Positions 1 to 12,559 of a DNA stretch of 64,000 nucleotides are shown here, piece after piece. The position numbers and the translations under genes were made by a program. The DNA lies in contig OX422211.1 of assembly GCA_949130495.1 (NCBI GenBank), positions 636,129,717-636,193,716 on the forward strand, read 5' to 3'. How positions within the stretch are numbered: the stretch's first letter is position 1; each line of letters opens with the position of its first letter. The notes under the pieces are model-generated. The model was not told the origin of the DNA. It made no database searches and saw nothing but the letters and a program-made list of their open reading frames with translations. Source of the DNA: Sambucus nigra. Its lineage: Eukaryota; Streptophyta; Magnoliopsida; Dipsacales; Adoxaceae.

Positions 1-1270
1 TACACGTCACACGAGTTGCATGTAATCATCCAATTAATCTCTCTGTTATTACGGTATTGCTTCTCTGAACACAAAGATCTCTGTCTAAAAATTATGCAAA
101 TCAGTTTGTATTTTACCCTAATTTGTGCAAAAGTGGTAAACAAAAGGCACATTAAAGCTGCAACATCAACTTTAGCCGAAGCAGTCTGTGTATTAGAGAA
201 ATATTTTCATGTGCCATTCTTTGATATCAACATCCACTTGCTTATGCATTTATGCGATGAAGATTTATTATGTGGTCCCATTAGGTATCGTTGGATGCAT
301 CCTTTTGAGAGCTTGATGAAAACCTTCCAAGATTATATAAAGAATACGCGGTATATTGGAGGGTAAATTGCTTGCGAATACGTAACTATGGAATCATCGT
401 TATACACTAGAGAATATATTCTAGAACAAGAGGTGAGGAGGTTCAATCCTCTTAGAGAATGAGTGATCGAGGAACCTGACAAGTGAAGGACGAATTATCG
501 TTTAGGAACCCTAAAGAGGTGAAACTCACAAATATACAATACGAGCAAGCAACTCATTATGTCTTCGAATTGCAAGACGAAGTCGAAGAATGGAGAGAGT
601 GCGTATCTATTGAATTCTTGTTTTTTGATTATATGTATTTTTATATTTTATGATCTAAACTCTACAATTTATCCGTAGGAAGTACGAGAATGAAATTGTC
701 CAAAATCAAAGGAGAAATTGCACGACAACTGATTTTAAGGCATGGGTATTAAAAGAGGTAAATTTCACATCTTATGTGTGCAGTTATTTATTCATTTGTG
801 ATAAAACATGCCCTAATAAAAATTCATTAATAAATGCATCTTCTAACAAGAGATGATGTATCTTCTAGGCTTGCACCCCAAATAAAAGGCTCTAATTTTC
901 ATGCGAAAGAGTTTAAGAAATTCCTCACCAACGGTTTTAATTTCATTTCATATCCATATGAGGAAAAACTTTGAACGCAAAATAGTAGAATATCAATTTT
1001 TTCCTTGATCACCTGTACCGCTAGCAAAAGAGATAAAAATCCAAAGAATACGGTGCTAACATATTATGGGATAGTCCAACTCATCCTAGAACTTAATTTA
1101 TCAAAGATGAAGAGTAAAGATCACATAGTCGGCGGGCCTTTTATTTGTGCCTTTCAGGATGTAAAGAAGGTATTCTACTCGAAGTGCATAATCGATGGCA
1201 ATTGGTCACTGAAGTGGATGTATTGAAGGCTCCAAAAGAGTTCCAATCAGGTCTTGATGACAACCCTAAT
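1..1270 (+). pseudogene. CACTA (En/Spm) TNP2-type transposase, C-terminal remnant
   Basis: An open frame at 16-366 ends in the conserved block seen in DUF4218 of plant TNP2-like transposases: a KYFHVPFFDIN-like stretch, then HLLMHL, GPIRYRWMHPFE and a final K-YI-N-R segment. After a disrupted stretch (367-1000), a second frame at 1005-1226 matches the start of DUF4216 (YYGIVQLILEL, then VKKVFY and a GNWSLKW end). This order, DUF4218 followed by DUF4216, is the usual C-terminus of CACTA transposases, which act in the nucleus on element ends. Frame breaks and stops between the two blocks show it is dead. The N-terminal part lies left of the window. No CACTA terminus is visible nearby, so I cannot tie it to the CACTA element at 58666-62844. 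The domain calls are recognition by eye. Confidence 0.75.
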
Positions 1271-1289
1271 TTTAAGGATCTTTAAGTTT

Positions 1290-2018
1290 TATAGAGGAAG
1301 ATTGAGTATCAAAATATTATGTTAACCTTGTCAATCTTATTTATATCTTATTTTGACACTGACATTGTATTAGCGCTTTACTTTGATGTATTAATGTTTA
1401 GTTACTTTTTCGAATATTTAATATGATTTATGTAAGTTAACTTTCGATAATCTGTTATGCTCAGTCGAATATTTAGGTACTTTCACAAGATGCTCGGTTT
1501 GAGAATAGAGTCATTTGAGTTTGTGATTGGATAAAATTGACCCAACTCAATTTCCACGTGTTCCTATACATATACATTTGTTGATCCGTTTCATTGATGT
1601 AATGTTCATAAAATGAAGTTAAATTATCTTGATTTTATTAAGATTGTATTAAAGAAACTAGAAAATAAATATACATGTAAAAGAATACGTTGGGCGCTCC
1701 ATGATGAATTTGGTCCAATCGCACATTCAGAAGACTCTATTTAATGTCCTTCTTAGATCGCATGAATTAGGTACTCTTTATTTTAATTGAAGTAGTTATA
1801 TAATTGGTATGCATAATCTTTTGAATTTTTTAGATGATAAAAGGAGTACGGGATAATTATTGGTTTTGTTTGGTTTGGCTGTTGGATAATTATGGGTTGT
1901 TGGCTTGTTATTGGATAGTATGTTAGCAAGAGTACGGGATAATGCTTTGGGTTTTCGCCCTTTAATGGCATGTTTTTAAACCTAATTCTAGATATTTTCA
2001 AATTATCATCATATTCTC
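1290..2018. other. AT-rich stretch without a recognisable gene
   Basis: No coding similarity is visible. A short motif (GGAGTACGGGATA followed by a TTGTTGGATTAT-like stretch near 1839-1960) resembles text inside the CACTA element near 59640 and 60560, so this may be the 3' part of the decayed CACTA element to its left. This is weak evidence. Confidence 0.4.
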
Positions 2019-2023
2019 AAGTC

Positions 2024-2076
2024 GGGGTCCCTTAACCACGCAGTCAGTTCTTGTGAGTTACGTTGGTCCCGAGCGA
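2024..2076 (-). repeat. Inverted partial copy of the 169-bp repeat
   Basis: Read on the minus strand, this stretch (CTCGGGACCAACGTA, then a GACTGCGTGGTTA-like end) matches text at about 2270-2315 inside the first tandem unit (CTCGGGACCAACGTA, then GACCGTGTGGTGA). The array is therefore preceded by a fragment of itself in opposite orientation. Confidence 0.65.
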
Positions 2077-2146
2077 GGTTTTTAAACTTCTTTAGGGGTT
2101 GTAGGGTGGGCGCTAAGGGGTTGTAAAGTGGGTGCTAGGGTGGACG

Positions 2147-3015
2147 CGACCCTTGGTTTGAGAGCACAACCCAGATTTTAGAATCTCTACACTTAGGATT
2201 GAAAATGTGCCGTTAGATGGCGAAACCCCATAATGCCCCCAAAATGGCATCATGGGCGGTGCCAACATCTCACTCGGGACCAACGTAGCCTGAATAAACC
2301 GACCGTGTGGTGATAGGACCCTCGGTTTGAGAGCACGACCCAAAATGGAGAATATCCACACTTAGGCTTGAAAACGTTCCGTTGGGGGGCAAAACCTCTT
2401 AGCACCCACCAAAGGGCCCCGTGAGTAGCGGCAGCACCTCGCACGGTACCAATTTAACTCGTAGGAATTGATCGCGTGGTCACGGGACCCTCGATTTGAG
2501 AACACGACCCCAAATAGAGAATATCCACACTTAGGCTTGAAAATGTGCCGTCGAGGGGCGAAACCCCTTAGCGCCCCCCACACAGCCCCGTGAGTGGTGC
2601 CAACACCTCGCATGGGTCCAATGTAACTCATAGTAACCGACCACGTGGTCATGGGACCCTCGTTTTGAGAGCACAACCGAAAATAGAGAAAATCCACCCT
2701 TTGGCTTCAAAACGTACCGTCGGGGGCTGAAACCCCTTAGTGCCCCCACATGTCCCCATGAGCGGTGCCAACACCTTGTATAGGTCCAATGAAACTCATA
2801 GGAACCAACCACGTGGTCACGTGATCCTCGGTTTGAGAGCATGGCCCATATTTCAGAATTCTTACACTTATGCTTGAAAACATGCTATTAAAGGGTGAAA
2901 CCCTGCAACTCCCCCCAAATGGCCCCGTAGGAAGCCCTAACACCTCTCTCGAGACCAACGTTGCTCGCAATAACCGACCACGTGGTCATGGGACCCTCGA
3001 TTTAAGAGCATGACC
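2147..3015 (+). repeat. Tandem array, about 169-bp period, about five units
   Basis: The landmark GACCCTCGNTTTGAGAGCA recurs at about 2147, 2316, 2485, 2654, 2822 and 2991, a spacing of 169 bp each time. Each unit also carries CCACACTTAGGCTTGAAAA and a GACCACGTGGTCA-like palindrome. The units differ by point changes but keep length. Short open frames on the minus strand look alike because the sequence repeats, so I do not treat them as genes. Confidence 0.88.
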
Positions 3016-3036
3016 TAGATTTCAGAATGCCTACAC

Positions 3037-3345
3037 GAGGACCTTAAGTTGGAGTGACCAGTTCTAAGAGCCAAGGTCCATCTGAGGACTTAAGTTCTAG
3101 TGATCGTTTCTAAGGGAAGAGGTAAAATTTGAGGACCTTGTGTTATGACGACCAATTTTTAGGGTCAAGGACAATTTTGACGACCTTGAGTTGTGATGAC
3201 CAATTCTAACGGTCGAGATCAATTTTTAGGACCTTCAATTGCAGCGACCAATTCTGAGGACCGAGGTCAATTACGAGGACCTTAAGTTAGGACGATCAAT
3301 TTTAAGGGACGAGGTTAATTCTGCGGAACTTAAGTTGTAATGTGG
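3037..3345 (+). repeat. Tandem array, 47-48-bp period, about seven units
   Basis: The landmark GAGGACCTTAAGTT recurs with changes at about 3037, 3084, 3131, 3179, 3227, 3275 and 3323. Each unit continues with a GACCAATTCTAAGG-GAGGTCAATT-like core. It directly follows the 169-bp array but does not share its sequence. Confidence 0.82.
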
Positions 3346-3349
3346 GGAA

Positions 3350-3865
3350 TCATTCTCCTTAGGAATTTCAAGTTATCTTGGGGGTGCAAGTGGATTTGTG
3401 GTTATGCTGAGAATTGTGTTATTTTGAGACTCTACTGGGGGATGTTTTAGTTTTGAGATTCTGACTGGGAATTTTAGCAAACTTGGATGTGGGCGCATCA
3501 TTGGTTCTACTATGGAAGATGTTGTAATTTTAGTCCAACTGGAGATTTTGAGAGTTTGTAAGGGGCTTAGTGATCCAAAAATAATTTTATTCAGCAAAAT
3601 AATTTTCGTATTTCTCAAGGATTTTTAGGAATTTTTTGAGAATTTTTGTATTTTTTAAAATTTTCTTGCATTTTTTATACAAAATTTGAAAGGGGATATC
3701 GATAAGCAGGCTTGGGGGGAGGGGGGGTTCCAATCGACAATGGCATGGACTCCTGGGCTTCCTTTGGAAGAGGAAAATGCAGCTTCCGATCGGTATGGTT
3801 AGGGATTTCCGATCAGTAGGCCCATTAGCCTTCTATAAAAAGTGGGCAACCCCTCCCTATTTTTC
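3350..3865. other. Non-coding stretch, possible promoter of the PMD pseudogene
   Basis: There is no gene here. A G-rich tract at about 3714-3728 is followed by a TATA-like TCTATAAAAAG at about 3832-3842, upstream of the plant-mobile-domain pseudogene. The promoter reading is inference from position and the TATA-like motif. Confidence 0.35.
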
Positions 3866-3869
3866 ACAC

Positions 3870-5665
3870 CTTCAAGTGTTTAAATATTTGGATTTATCTT
3901 CTCTAAAAATGTTTTTAAGTCCTTTTTTCTTAAAGACTTCAAATGCTTAGTTCTTCAAGCGAGGGATACAACACCGAATGGCTAGCTATTGATGACTGGG
4001 TTGACTTAGAGTGACAATTTAGGGTGTTTCTCACATTGGTAAATAAGAATGCCTTTGATTTCTTTGAGCATGTGGCTAATGTACGTTTCCTACTACGTGA
4101 GCTTGCATACCACCATTCATCTAGGGGGATAAACCTTAGTGGCTACGTAAGTCGGTGACCTTTGGTATTCCATTTTATTTTTCTCTTTGTTCCTTGTTTT
4201 AATGAAGGGTTTTTCTTCTTTTTCTTTTACAGACTAACATAGCTCCTTCAAGCATTCGATCTCGGAGGACTACGGGTTTGAAGGAGGTTCGAGAGAATAT
4301 CCCTACTATGGTGCATTGGATGGTTTCGTATGTCAATTTTGTCTATTTGGCACAGGCTTTGGATGAGACACCGCGTTCTATTACGATGTTGTGTGTTATA
4401 GGGGAAATCTTGCGGGATGTGGCACACACTTTTCATCTTATCTTTGGGGAGATGATTGTTACTCCCATAGATGTTCAGTAGTTGATGGGGGTTGATTGTG
4501 AGGGGTTCCATATAGTGGTGGACTACACATTGAGGGTGACACCAGAGGCAGTTTATTCAGCTTTGGGGAAGATGGATAGAATCGTATCTAAGGATTCTAT
4601 TTGCATTTTTTCTTTTAGAGAGACGCTTTTAAGTAGGAGGGTAGATGTGACCGATGGGAGGCAGGTGAGACAGATGATACATTTTTTTTTCTTTTGGTTG
4701 GTGGCTTTTTGGTGGCGATGAGTGGCGATATCGTCTATATTTAGTTCTTGTCTTATTTGAGGACGATTTTTGATGTCCAGCTGTATGATTAGGGGAGCCT
4801 AACTTTTGCATCACTTTATTCATCTTAGGATGTTTTTATCCGGTGATGCTGACACACTTTTACGAGAGCCAATTATCTTTTGGAGGTAATTTTTTTTTCA
4901 TTTTCATTTTTATGCATTTCCTTGCATTATTCTTTTGTTCCCTTCTTTGTTGATTCCTGTCTCTTTGCAGACATGGTTTTATGAGGTGATTGGGAACAAC
5001 GTAGGGTTGATGGACCTGAACGATGAGTTGGGGGGCTTTTGTTTAATGTTCTGGTGGCAGAAGTATAACTGACGGTCAAATCAGTCTTTAAACTTGACGG
5101 AAATGCGACAGTTTCAAAATGCCTTAATGAGCGACCAGGTTATCTTTTATCTTTTTTGAGATTTTCTTGGCATATTTTTTTCTTTATGCTGATTATCTAT
5201 TAGGGATTACGGGTGACCTTCTATCTCTGGAGGGTGACTTTGCGGTATACGGGGGTGACATGCCTACATGCTCAGACGCGGCGGTTGATACCACGTGGGT
5301 GTGGGTATGTTTGGTACCTGAGAGAGAGTGTGGTGAGGTAGATTGTGGAGGAGGAGGTGTTGATCCCACTATTATCACCCCCTATGCACATGAGGCGGGT
5401 GAGAGAGATATTAAATGATGCTTGGGCGACAACGATGATCTGCAAGCCCTATACACTCTCCATGGATACAGTGGCGAGCTATGATTATCAAGATTTTATG
5501 ACGAGTTGGTTGATGCCCTAATCTATATATGACATGGAGAACATGGATCCACCTTCCATGTCTTCTGGAAGGTGGTACTAGCATGCTGGTGGTATTGACC
5601 CACAACATAGGTGGTGGAACGTCGTCCACGACGAAGGCAGAGGAGGCTCCAATCATTAAGGTAAC
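3870..5665 (+). pseudogene. Plant mobile domain (MAIN/PMD-like) pseudogene, several exons
   Basis: The clearest coding block is 4260-4600, with AHTFHLIFGEMIVTPIDVQ, a stop, then LMGVDCEGF. This is the signature of the plant mobile domain (HTFHLP-GEMT-TL-DV, then LGLPVDG). Further blocks are 4780-4885 (GSLTFASLYSS) and 4972-5070 (TWFYEVIGNN through FWWQKY). Plausible introns fit between them: donor TACGTAAGT near 4145 with an acceptor TTTTACAG near 4231, and GTAATT near 4886 with CTCTTTGCAG at 4971. In-frame stops (such as 4479-4481) show it is broken. PMD proteins occur as host proteins such as MAIN/MAIL1 and inside Mutator-like and gypsy elements. Which kind this was cannot be decided here. 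Confidence 0.6.
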
Positions 5666-5669
5666 TCCT

Positions 5670-7265
5670 TCTCCTTACAATTTTTGACTGAGTAGTGTGG
5701 AGTCAGTGAGCATGGCACATCGTCCCAATGAGACAATGTCTGGGTTGACGGGCTTATGGATGAGGCTCTCCATTCAGATGTATATCTTTTCTATTTCTCT
5801 TTTCTAGTATGTTTGGGTGCCAACTAATTAGCTGAGGGATATCAAGGACTGGATGGCCTCATGTCTAATTATAACAAGAAGTCGGCTCCTTCCTGTTTTG
5901 TTCCGTCTGCCACCTCAAATGAGGGTTCAGGTTCTGGGAGTGGAGGATTCACCGTTTGTCGATGGGGAAAGTGCGTTCCTCATGAAGGTTGAGGTCTTGA
6001 GATGGACAGTTGAAGGTTCGAGCGAAGTTCCAGTTGTATTTTTCTATTTTCTTTTTTTATTCTAGCAAAATATAGCCAAGTGAAGAAAAAATATATATGA
6101 AGCATATGCATTTTATTTTTTTGCTATTTTCTTCATTTAGTGACTTATCCTATATGTGCTTTTAATTTTATGCTAATATTGTTTATTGTATGCAAAGATA
6201 GAGATAACTATGAAACTGTAAGGCAAAGTGTTTATTATTTATTATTTTAGAAAAATGTAGTAAAAGTATTTAACTCAGGGAAAAGATTTTTAAAATGAAA
6301 GTGGTTTTATAAGGAGAATAAAATGGTGAAAATGAATAATGTAAAATGAATGACCGAGGGGCAATTTTTCAAAATAAATATTCTTCTGGAAATTGGTTTT
6401 GGTAAAAAGAGGAAAGGTGGAATTTCTTAAAATAATGGGTTCCCGATCGGCATATCCCTTGACCTGCTTATCGTTCTGGGGGTCAAGTAAAATAATCCCT
6501 AGGCTTTGATTGAACTTTCTTGCACATTAGTGTACTCCTATAGGGCTGAGAATTAATCGGGTTTCGAGAGTTCTTGTTTTTTGCCAAGGATTTTGAGTAT
6601 TAAAGGAGGGGGTATGGGATGTTCTTTCTCCACCAATACCCATATTTCCCTTTTTTCTTCTCATTTATTATTCAACAAATGGAATTTTGCATGTATGAAG
6701 AACTCTCCACTTAACTTGATGGTCTGGAGGACATGTGCCCATTCAATAAGGATTATGATGCTTTTAATTTGCGTTGGGTTTCTATGTCGCGTAATTGAGC
6801 AATAACCAGAAACTTGTGCTTACAGCAATGGTACAATTATGGTACCATGAGGACCATGTCCTATGTTTTTGCCTGAACGAGGTCTGTCGTACCTATGAAT
6901 AACTATTGGCAATGTTGGAGGTCAACCCCAGTGGAAGGGGGTGGTTTTCTTAACTCCCTTCATCGAATTTTCATATAACAATGTTGTAATCCTTATTTTA
7001 GAAATAAAAGTTGATTTTGATCATATTTCATTGTGCTTCTTAATGAGTTTTGCATTTGAATTATCTATACTAATCTCTAAGGCATATATAATCCTTTTCT
7101 TCATTTAAATGATATAACATACCATCATTCTCGAAGGTTAGAAAAGAATATCATTTTGTGAAAAAGAAGGGGACCGGGCCTATGTATGGCGTATGGGCTG
7201 ACTACGTACCTTTGGGGATTGAATAAACTTTCATAAGTTTTAAAGTAAGATATTTGTTAGAGGAT
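5670..7265. other. AT-rich stretch, no gene recognised
   Basis: Short frames exist but none resembles a known family. Near 6430-6470 the text CCGATCGGCATATCCCTTGACCTGC loosely resembles a segment near 14560-14590, so remnants of the LTRs of the decayed gypsy element at 7270-13650 may lie here and at 14100-14690. No clean LTR ends are visible. Confidence 0.4.
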
Positions 7266-7404
7266 CATGTACCAGGTATTTTTAAGTTGGGAAATAAAGA
7301 TTGTTTTTCAAAATAGATGGGGGACAAGAAGATTCATACTATGTCGTGACTTAGGATTAAGGGTAAAAAAAATAAAAACGGTCCAATTTGAATGGATGCT
7401 CCAT

Positions 7405-8400
7405 CTTTTATCCGTCAAGGTCTATGAGCATAGAGGCTCCTCCAGAGAGACTTTTCTTCATAATGTAGGGGACGCTCCAATTCTGTTTAAATTTCCCTCT
7501 AGGTCCCAGACGAGTTTTGTAAGTAAAGTCTCTTTCCTGGATACCGCGATCCTTGACTTTTTGATTGAATGATCTCATTATCCGACAATGATACACTTGT
7601 ATATGATATAGATACTTGAGCCTTTTTTCATCTAAGAGTGATAATTTATCCAAGAGGATATCATGCCATTTTTCTTCGCTAAATTTGCTCTCGAGCATGA
7701 TGCGAAGGAAGATATTTCTAGCTCAACAAGTAGGACTGATTCCACGTCATACACTAGAGAATAAGGGGTAACCCTAATAGAAATTTTCATTGGTGTGTGG
7801 CAGCCCGAGAGGGCATAAGGGATCTAGTCAGCCCAATCTCTACAATTTTAGTTATCTTGTCAATTATGGCTTTAAGGATTTTATAGGTAGGTTCGACCAC
7901 ACCACTGGTTAGGGGTTAGTAGGGAGAAGATTTGTACCTATGAATCCCGACTAATTATGTGATCTTAGCTTCAAAGTGGAGCTCATTATTTGATACTAAC
8001 TCATGTAAAACTTCTTATCGACCAATGATGTTCATTCTAATAAACTTATCCACTTTCCAAGCATTTAGAACTACATATCACTCAGCTTCTTTGATGAAGT
8101 GATCAATGGACACCAGGATGAATTCATGATTATTTTAAGCTTTGGGAGTAAAATTCCCTATGATGTTATTGCCCCTGGTGGAGAAGGGATATGGAGAGGT
8201 CCCGTTGTATAGTTTTCACAACTATAAGTGTTGGAGATTGGCAAACGATTGGCATTTGAGGCATCTTCGAACATAGGCAGTGCATTCTTCATCCATAGTG
8301 GTCTAATAGTAACCTTGGCGGATGATTTTTTGGCAAGCATTTGACTGTTCATGTGGGTCCCACATTCCTCATTGTGGATTTTTTATATTATTTCTTGAAC
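7405..8400 (-). pseudogene. Integrase region of gypsy element A
   Basis: The C-terminal end at 7408-7698 carries the typical tail (LLDEKRLKYL, a QVY-RIM stretch, FNQKVKDR, then PRGKFKQNWSVPYIMKK and LIDLDG), which is known from Tat/Ogre integrases. At 8158-8352 a broken block (MNSQMLAKK, then NALPMFEDASNANRLP) corresponds to the N-terminal zinc-binding part, with the Cys residues lost. The catalytic DDE core between them is not readable in one frame. The protein would insert cDNA into the genome; this copy is dead. Confidence 0.65.
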
Positions 8401-8411
8401 ATCATCCCCTA

Positions 8412-10300
8412 CTATGCTATGTAAACGGGTTCCATCGAAGTTTCTTTTGAACAATGCTTTATCGTAGTTGATGTACTGGGTAGCCAGTTTGCAAAGGGTT
8501 GAACTATCTTTCTTATTGGAATCTTGGGGGTACCTACCATGTTTACGAAGGTGCCAAATTTCATAGTACCATAACCCGATGATATCAAATCTTCCTCGAT
8601 AACGAGTTCGATGTGGTAGTAGGTGGTCGTACCTTGTTTCTGAATGAGGAAATGGGTCATTGTTATTCCTCGAGCATGTCGATTATGGAGGCCATGGTAG
8701 TAAGGGTGTTAGCTAGGCTATTTTTTACACGAGGCAGGTAGTGGAAGGTGACATTTTTAAACTGGGAGGCCATCTCTTATAGGTGGTCATGTAAGGGTAG
8801 GAGCTTCTCATCATTGACATTTCTATTTTAAAGGATTTGATCGATGATGAGGGTAGAGTATTTGTCGATGTCTAGCTATCAGATTCATTTCTTGAGGGCG
8901 ATCTAGAGGCATATGTGCATGCCCCATTACTCAATCCTGTTGTTGGTGTAAGCGAAGTCTTGTTTGATTGCAATGGGGGTGTGAGAGTCATCAGGGACGA
9001 TTAGGAGTATCTTAATTCCATAGACTTTTTTATTGGCCGCTCCATTAAAGAACATTTTCCATCTAAGGTCTTATACAGGGATTCAGAGAATGTCTTCATA
9101 CAGGAATTCAGAGGACCAAACATCGGTCCGTTTTACGAGGTAATCAGCAACGTAGTCGGAGATGACTCTCCCTTTTATAGCTTTCTGCATGACATACACA
9201 ATATCGAACTTTGATAGCAATATGTACCAATGGGCCATTCGACTGGACAAGGCGGTCTTTTTAAGCAGGTACTTAATGGGATCCATACGAGATCTAGTCT
9301 AATAAGGAAGGCAGGTATGTAGTGCCATAAGTTATATGTGACCCAGACCAGGGCGACACATGCTTTCTCCAATGCAAATTAGTTGGTCTCACATTTAACT
9401 GATTTCCTATTGGTGTAATAAATGGCGCTTTCCTTGTAGGATTCTTAAATGTATTGGGTTAACAAAGCCCCTACTGAAGTTTCTATTACGGTTAAGTATA
9501 AGAAGAAGGGGATACCTAGATACGGAGGCATAAACCCTATAGGTCGGGTGAGATATCGCTTGATGCAGTTAAAGGCTTCTTCACAAGACTCATTTTAGAC
9601 TTTATTTGAGCTTTTTGGAAGAAGTTTGAAAATGGGTTCACAAATAGAAGTTAGTTAGGGGATGAACCGAATCATGTACTGTAGTTTACCCATGAACCCT
9701 CATACTTCCTTCTCCATCCGTGGTGGTGGCATCTCAAGTAAGGATTTTAGCTCGACACGGTCTGCTTTGATTCGCTTTTAACTAACCATAAATCCCAAGA
9801 GTTTTCCTTTTGTAATGATGAAAACACATTTATGAGTATTTAGACGCATGTTGTATTGTCGCATTCCTTCAAAGAACTTTCAGAGGGAGGGAATGTGACC
9901 TTCGTGAGTCTTAGACTTAACGATCACATCATCTATATATACATTGACCTCCTCGTGGTGGTGGCCCTTTGGGGTAGCCCCGACATTCTCGAGTTCAAAT
10001 CGTATAATAATATGGAAAAAGGTTCCCTAAGGGGTGATGAAGGTGGTTTTCTCCTGACGGTTAGGGTGCATCTGGATATAGTTATATCCAACCAATTCAT
10101 CAAAAAACAAATTGAGGGTGTGACTATTTGTGTTATCCCTGATCATGTCAATTTTTGGAAATGGGTAATCTTCTTTTGGGTATGCCTTATTCAAATCCCA
10201 ATAGTCAATGCATAAGCGGAATTTCCCCCCCGACTTTGGCACAATGACGATATTGGATAGCCATGTAGCATATTCGATTACATGAATAAAACCCACATTC
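8412..10300 (-). pseudogene. Reverse transcriptase-RNase H region of gypsy element A
   Basis: At 10027-10302 lies an RT N-terminal block: GFIHVIEYATWLSNIVIVPK, then FRLCIDYWDLNKAYPKEDYPFPKID, then GYNYIQMHPN and KTTFIT. These are RT fingers motifs of Ty3/gypsy. At 9083-9286 is the RNase H/connection block DPIKYLLKK, RMAHWYILLSKFDIVYV, QKAIKG and DYVADY. The YVDD catalytic motif is not seen in a clean frame. Many stops break the region. Confidence 0.72.
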
Positions 10301-10309
10301 AACTATTTG

Positions 10310-11595
10310 ACCACTTCCTCTTTGAATTTAACCGACTAGTCGGTGCAGAGGTTCCTTAGCTTCTATTTGACTAGCATGTATTATGGGAATGTTGGGATCT
10401 TACACTGAGGTAATTCTAGGTCAATGTCGGGCATGTCATCATATGACCATACGAAGACATCCATAAATTCTTTCTGTAGTTCTTCAAATTGGGCATGCTC
10501 ATGCTCGTTGAGGGTGGATCCTATCCTAATCTCGCACTGAAGGCTACTAGAATCGAGATTAATAGCAACAATATCGTCATCATTAAGAATTGTTCATTTT
10601 CAAAACCATCACCATCAAAGGTTTGATTAGAATCAAGAAAATTAATATAGGGCATATAAAGATACTCAAAATCCTCCTTTATTTCCTTTTCTTGAAAAGC
10701 AACATTGAGAACCTCGTCAAAAGAGATATTAGTTACAACTGATATTTGAGCAGACGAGTCTGATGGTGCGTTATCTGAGGGGATATTGCATAGACTTAGC
10801 CCTAGTATTTGTGGGTCAAATAAGTCTTTGAAAATGCTCTCCTAAGAGTCCTTAGTAACTATCATAGTTTTCTTGATGAGAGGTTGTACTTCACGTTGGT
10901 ATTCTTTGGCCTAAGAGTTACTACCTAAGCATAATATTTCCTCATCGATTTCATCTTCTTGTCGACATGGTCATACCATGGTTCAGGGAATCCAAAGAAA
11001 GTGAAATCTTTACCCTCCTTGATTAATATTCTATTTAAAGAGTGTCTCGGAACAATATTTCCCTGTTCTAAGACTCTTTTCGTTCTTGGTTACTAGAGTG
11101 CTTTAAGTTCCTCTGGATAAGGTTGGTAACCCTAGCCACATGGGGTAAATGCCTCCATCAGGATTATGTATTCAAGGATCCCTTGATAGCATTGCCCTAG
11201 ACACATTTTGGGCATCAAATGCATGTTCTTGAACCTATTAATCACATTGATGTTGCATAAGGGTTGTGTTCCGAACAGATTCGATCTTTGAAATATCTCT
11301 TGCTATAATGGGAAGTGGATCAACTTATAAGCCATAGAGGAATATTCCACTCATCACATGATGGATCTACAATACTGAATTGCTAGTGTTAGCATTATTT
11401 GTTCCATTATACCCAAAAATGGTGGTAACCTAACCTTTGGTGAAGAACTTGAGTTTCTGATGAAGAGAAGAAGATACCCCTCGGGTGTTGTGGAGCCATT
11501 GACGGCCACATGGCAGATTGAAACATGCAAGTATGTTAATGAATTGGAATTTAGTGATGGGATTGGTAGGGCCAACCTTTATTATGTGTTTGATG
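10310..11595 (-). other. Unreadable part of gypsy element A between RT and protease
   Basis: By position this should hold the protease-RT linker. Only short frames remain (such as 11354-11575) and I recognise no domain in them. Confidence 0.35.
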
Positions 11596-11599
11596 GAGC

Positions 11600-11925
11600 C
11601 CATTAAGTTTCAGCAGGTATTGTAGTAAGCATGCAAAGTGACGGATGTGGGAGTGATATCACTGAGTTTAAGTACCAAACAATTGAAGGTTCTGAAATGA
11701 AATTATTAAGAGAAGATCCATTGTTAATAAGTGAATGTGGGATTATCTTTCCCAAGACTTCAACAAAAATGTTGAGGGCATAATTATGATCAGGGCCAAT
11801 CATTGGGATCTCTTCTTGAGAAAAGGAGAGAATTCTGGAAGAGGTCAAGGACCCAACCATATTTACGGCTTCTTCGAGAGTGGCGAAAGGAGGGACTGTG
11901 GGTACGATGAGGAGTTTTATCAAAG
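11600..11925 (-). pseudogene. Aspartic protease region of gypsy element A
   Basis: A 106-residue minus-strand frame holds EEIPMIGPDHNYALNIFVEVLGKIIPHSLINNGSSLN, split here as EEIP-GPDHN-ALNI and LINNGSSLN. Tat/Ogre proteases read H-N-AL-I followed by L-V-D-N/G-GSS-LN. Here the catalytic Asp position reads Asn (INNGSS). The assignment rests on this motif and on its position between gag and RT. Confidence 0.6.
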
Positions 11926-12559
11926 CTTTCTGGTGCAGCTAGGAGGACATAAAAAGCCCCTATAAGGTGATATTGGCTTGGGTCTTCTTGAGTTGTTCTA
12001 GTATTTTACTCTCTTTAATGGTTATTTTTGGTGCGAGAAGTTCTTCGGCAACTCCCCTTCTTTTATCTGTCTAAGTCACATCAGGAATCAGATCTTTGTA
12101 ATGTCTCCCAGACTTGGTCATGTGATTTTTTTGAGGCGAGGAAGAACAAGAACGCCATATATTCCTTTATATCAGGTTGACTATGCACCTTATTGATTTC
12201 TACCAATAGATCATCTAAGTATATCATTCTGCACAAGCTTGCAACTAGACTGGCTTCTTCCTGACTGGTTTCATCATCAGAATTTTCATAATCATCCCCT
12301 CATCCGATGGAGACTATGTCCACTTTCTAAGAAAAATCAATACATTTAAAAACCTCGATGGCTTCATCGTAAAAATATTCCCACTCAGTGAGTTAGTGAA
12401 AGAGTGAAGGGACCAACCATCCCTAAACTTTAAATCGAGGTGTAACTCAAAAATACTGTAGATTTCACTTGTCTGCTGAAACATATCATCCATGGTCTGT
12501 ACCACATCATCTAAACTAACTTAATCAAGAGATACCATCCATTCATCTGATTCCCAAGC

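Noticed and set aside
2113..2970. Four similar minus-strand frames in the 169-bp array
   Set aside because: They are shadows of the tandem repeat in different frames.
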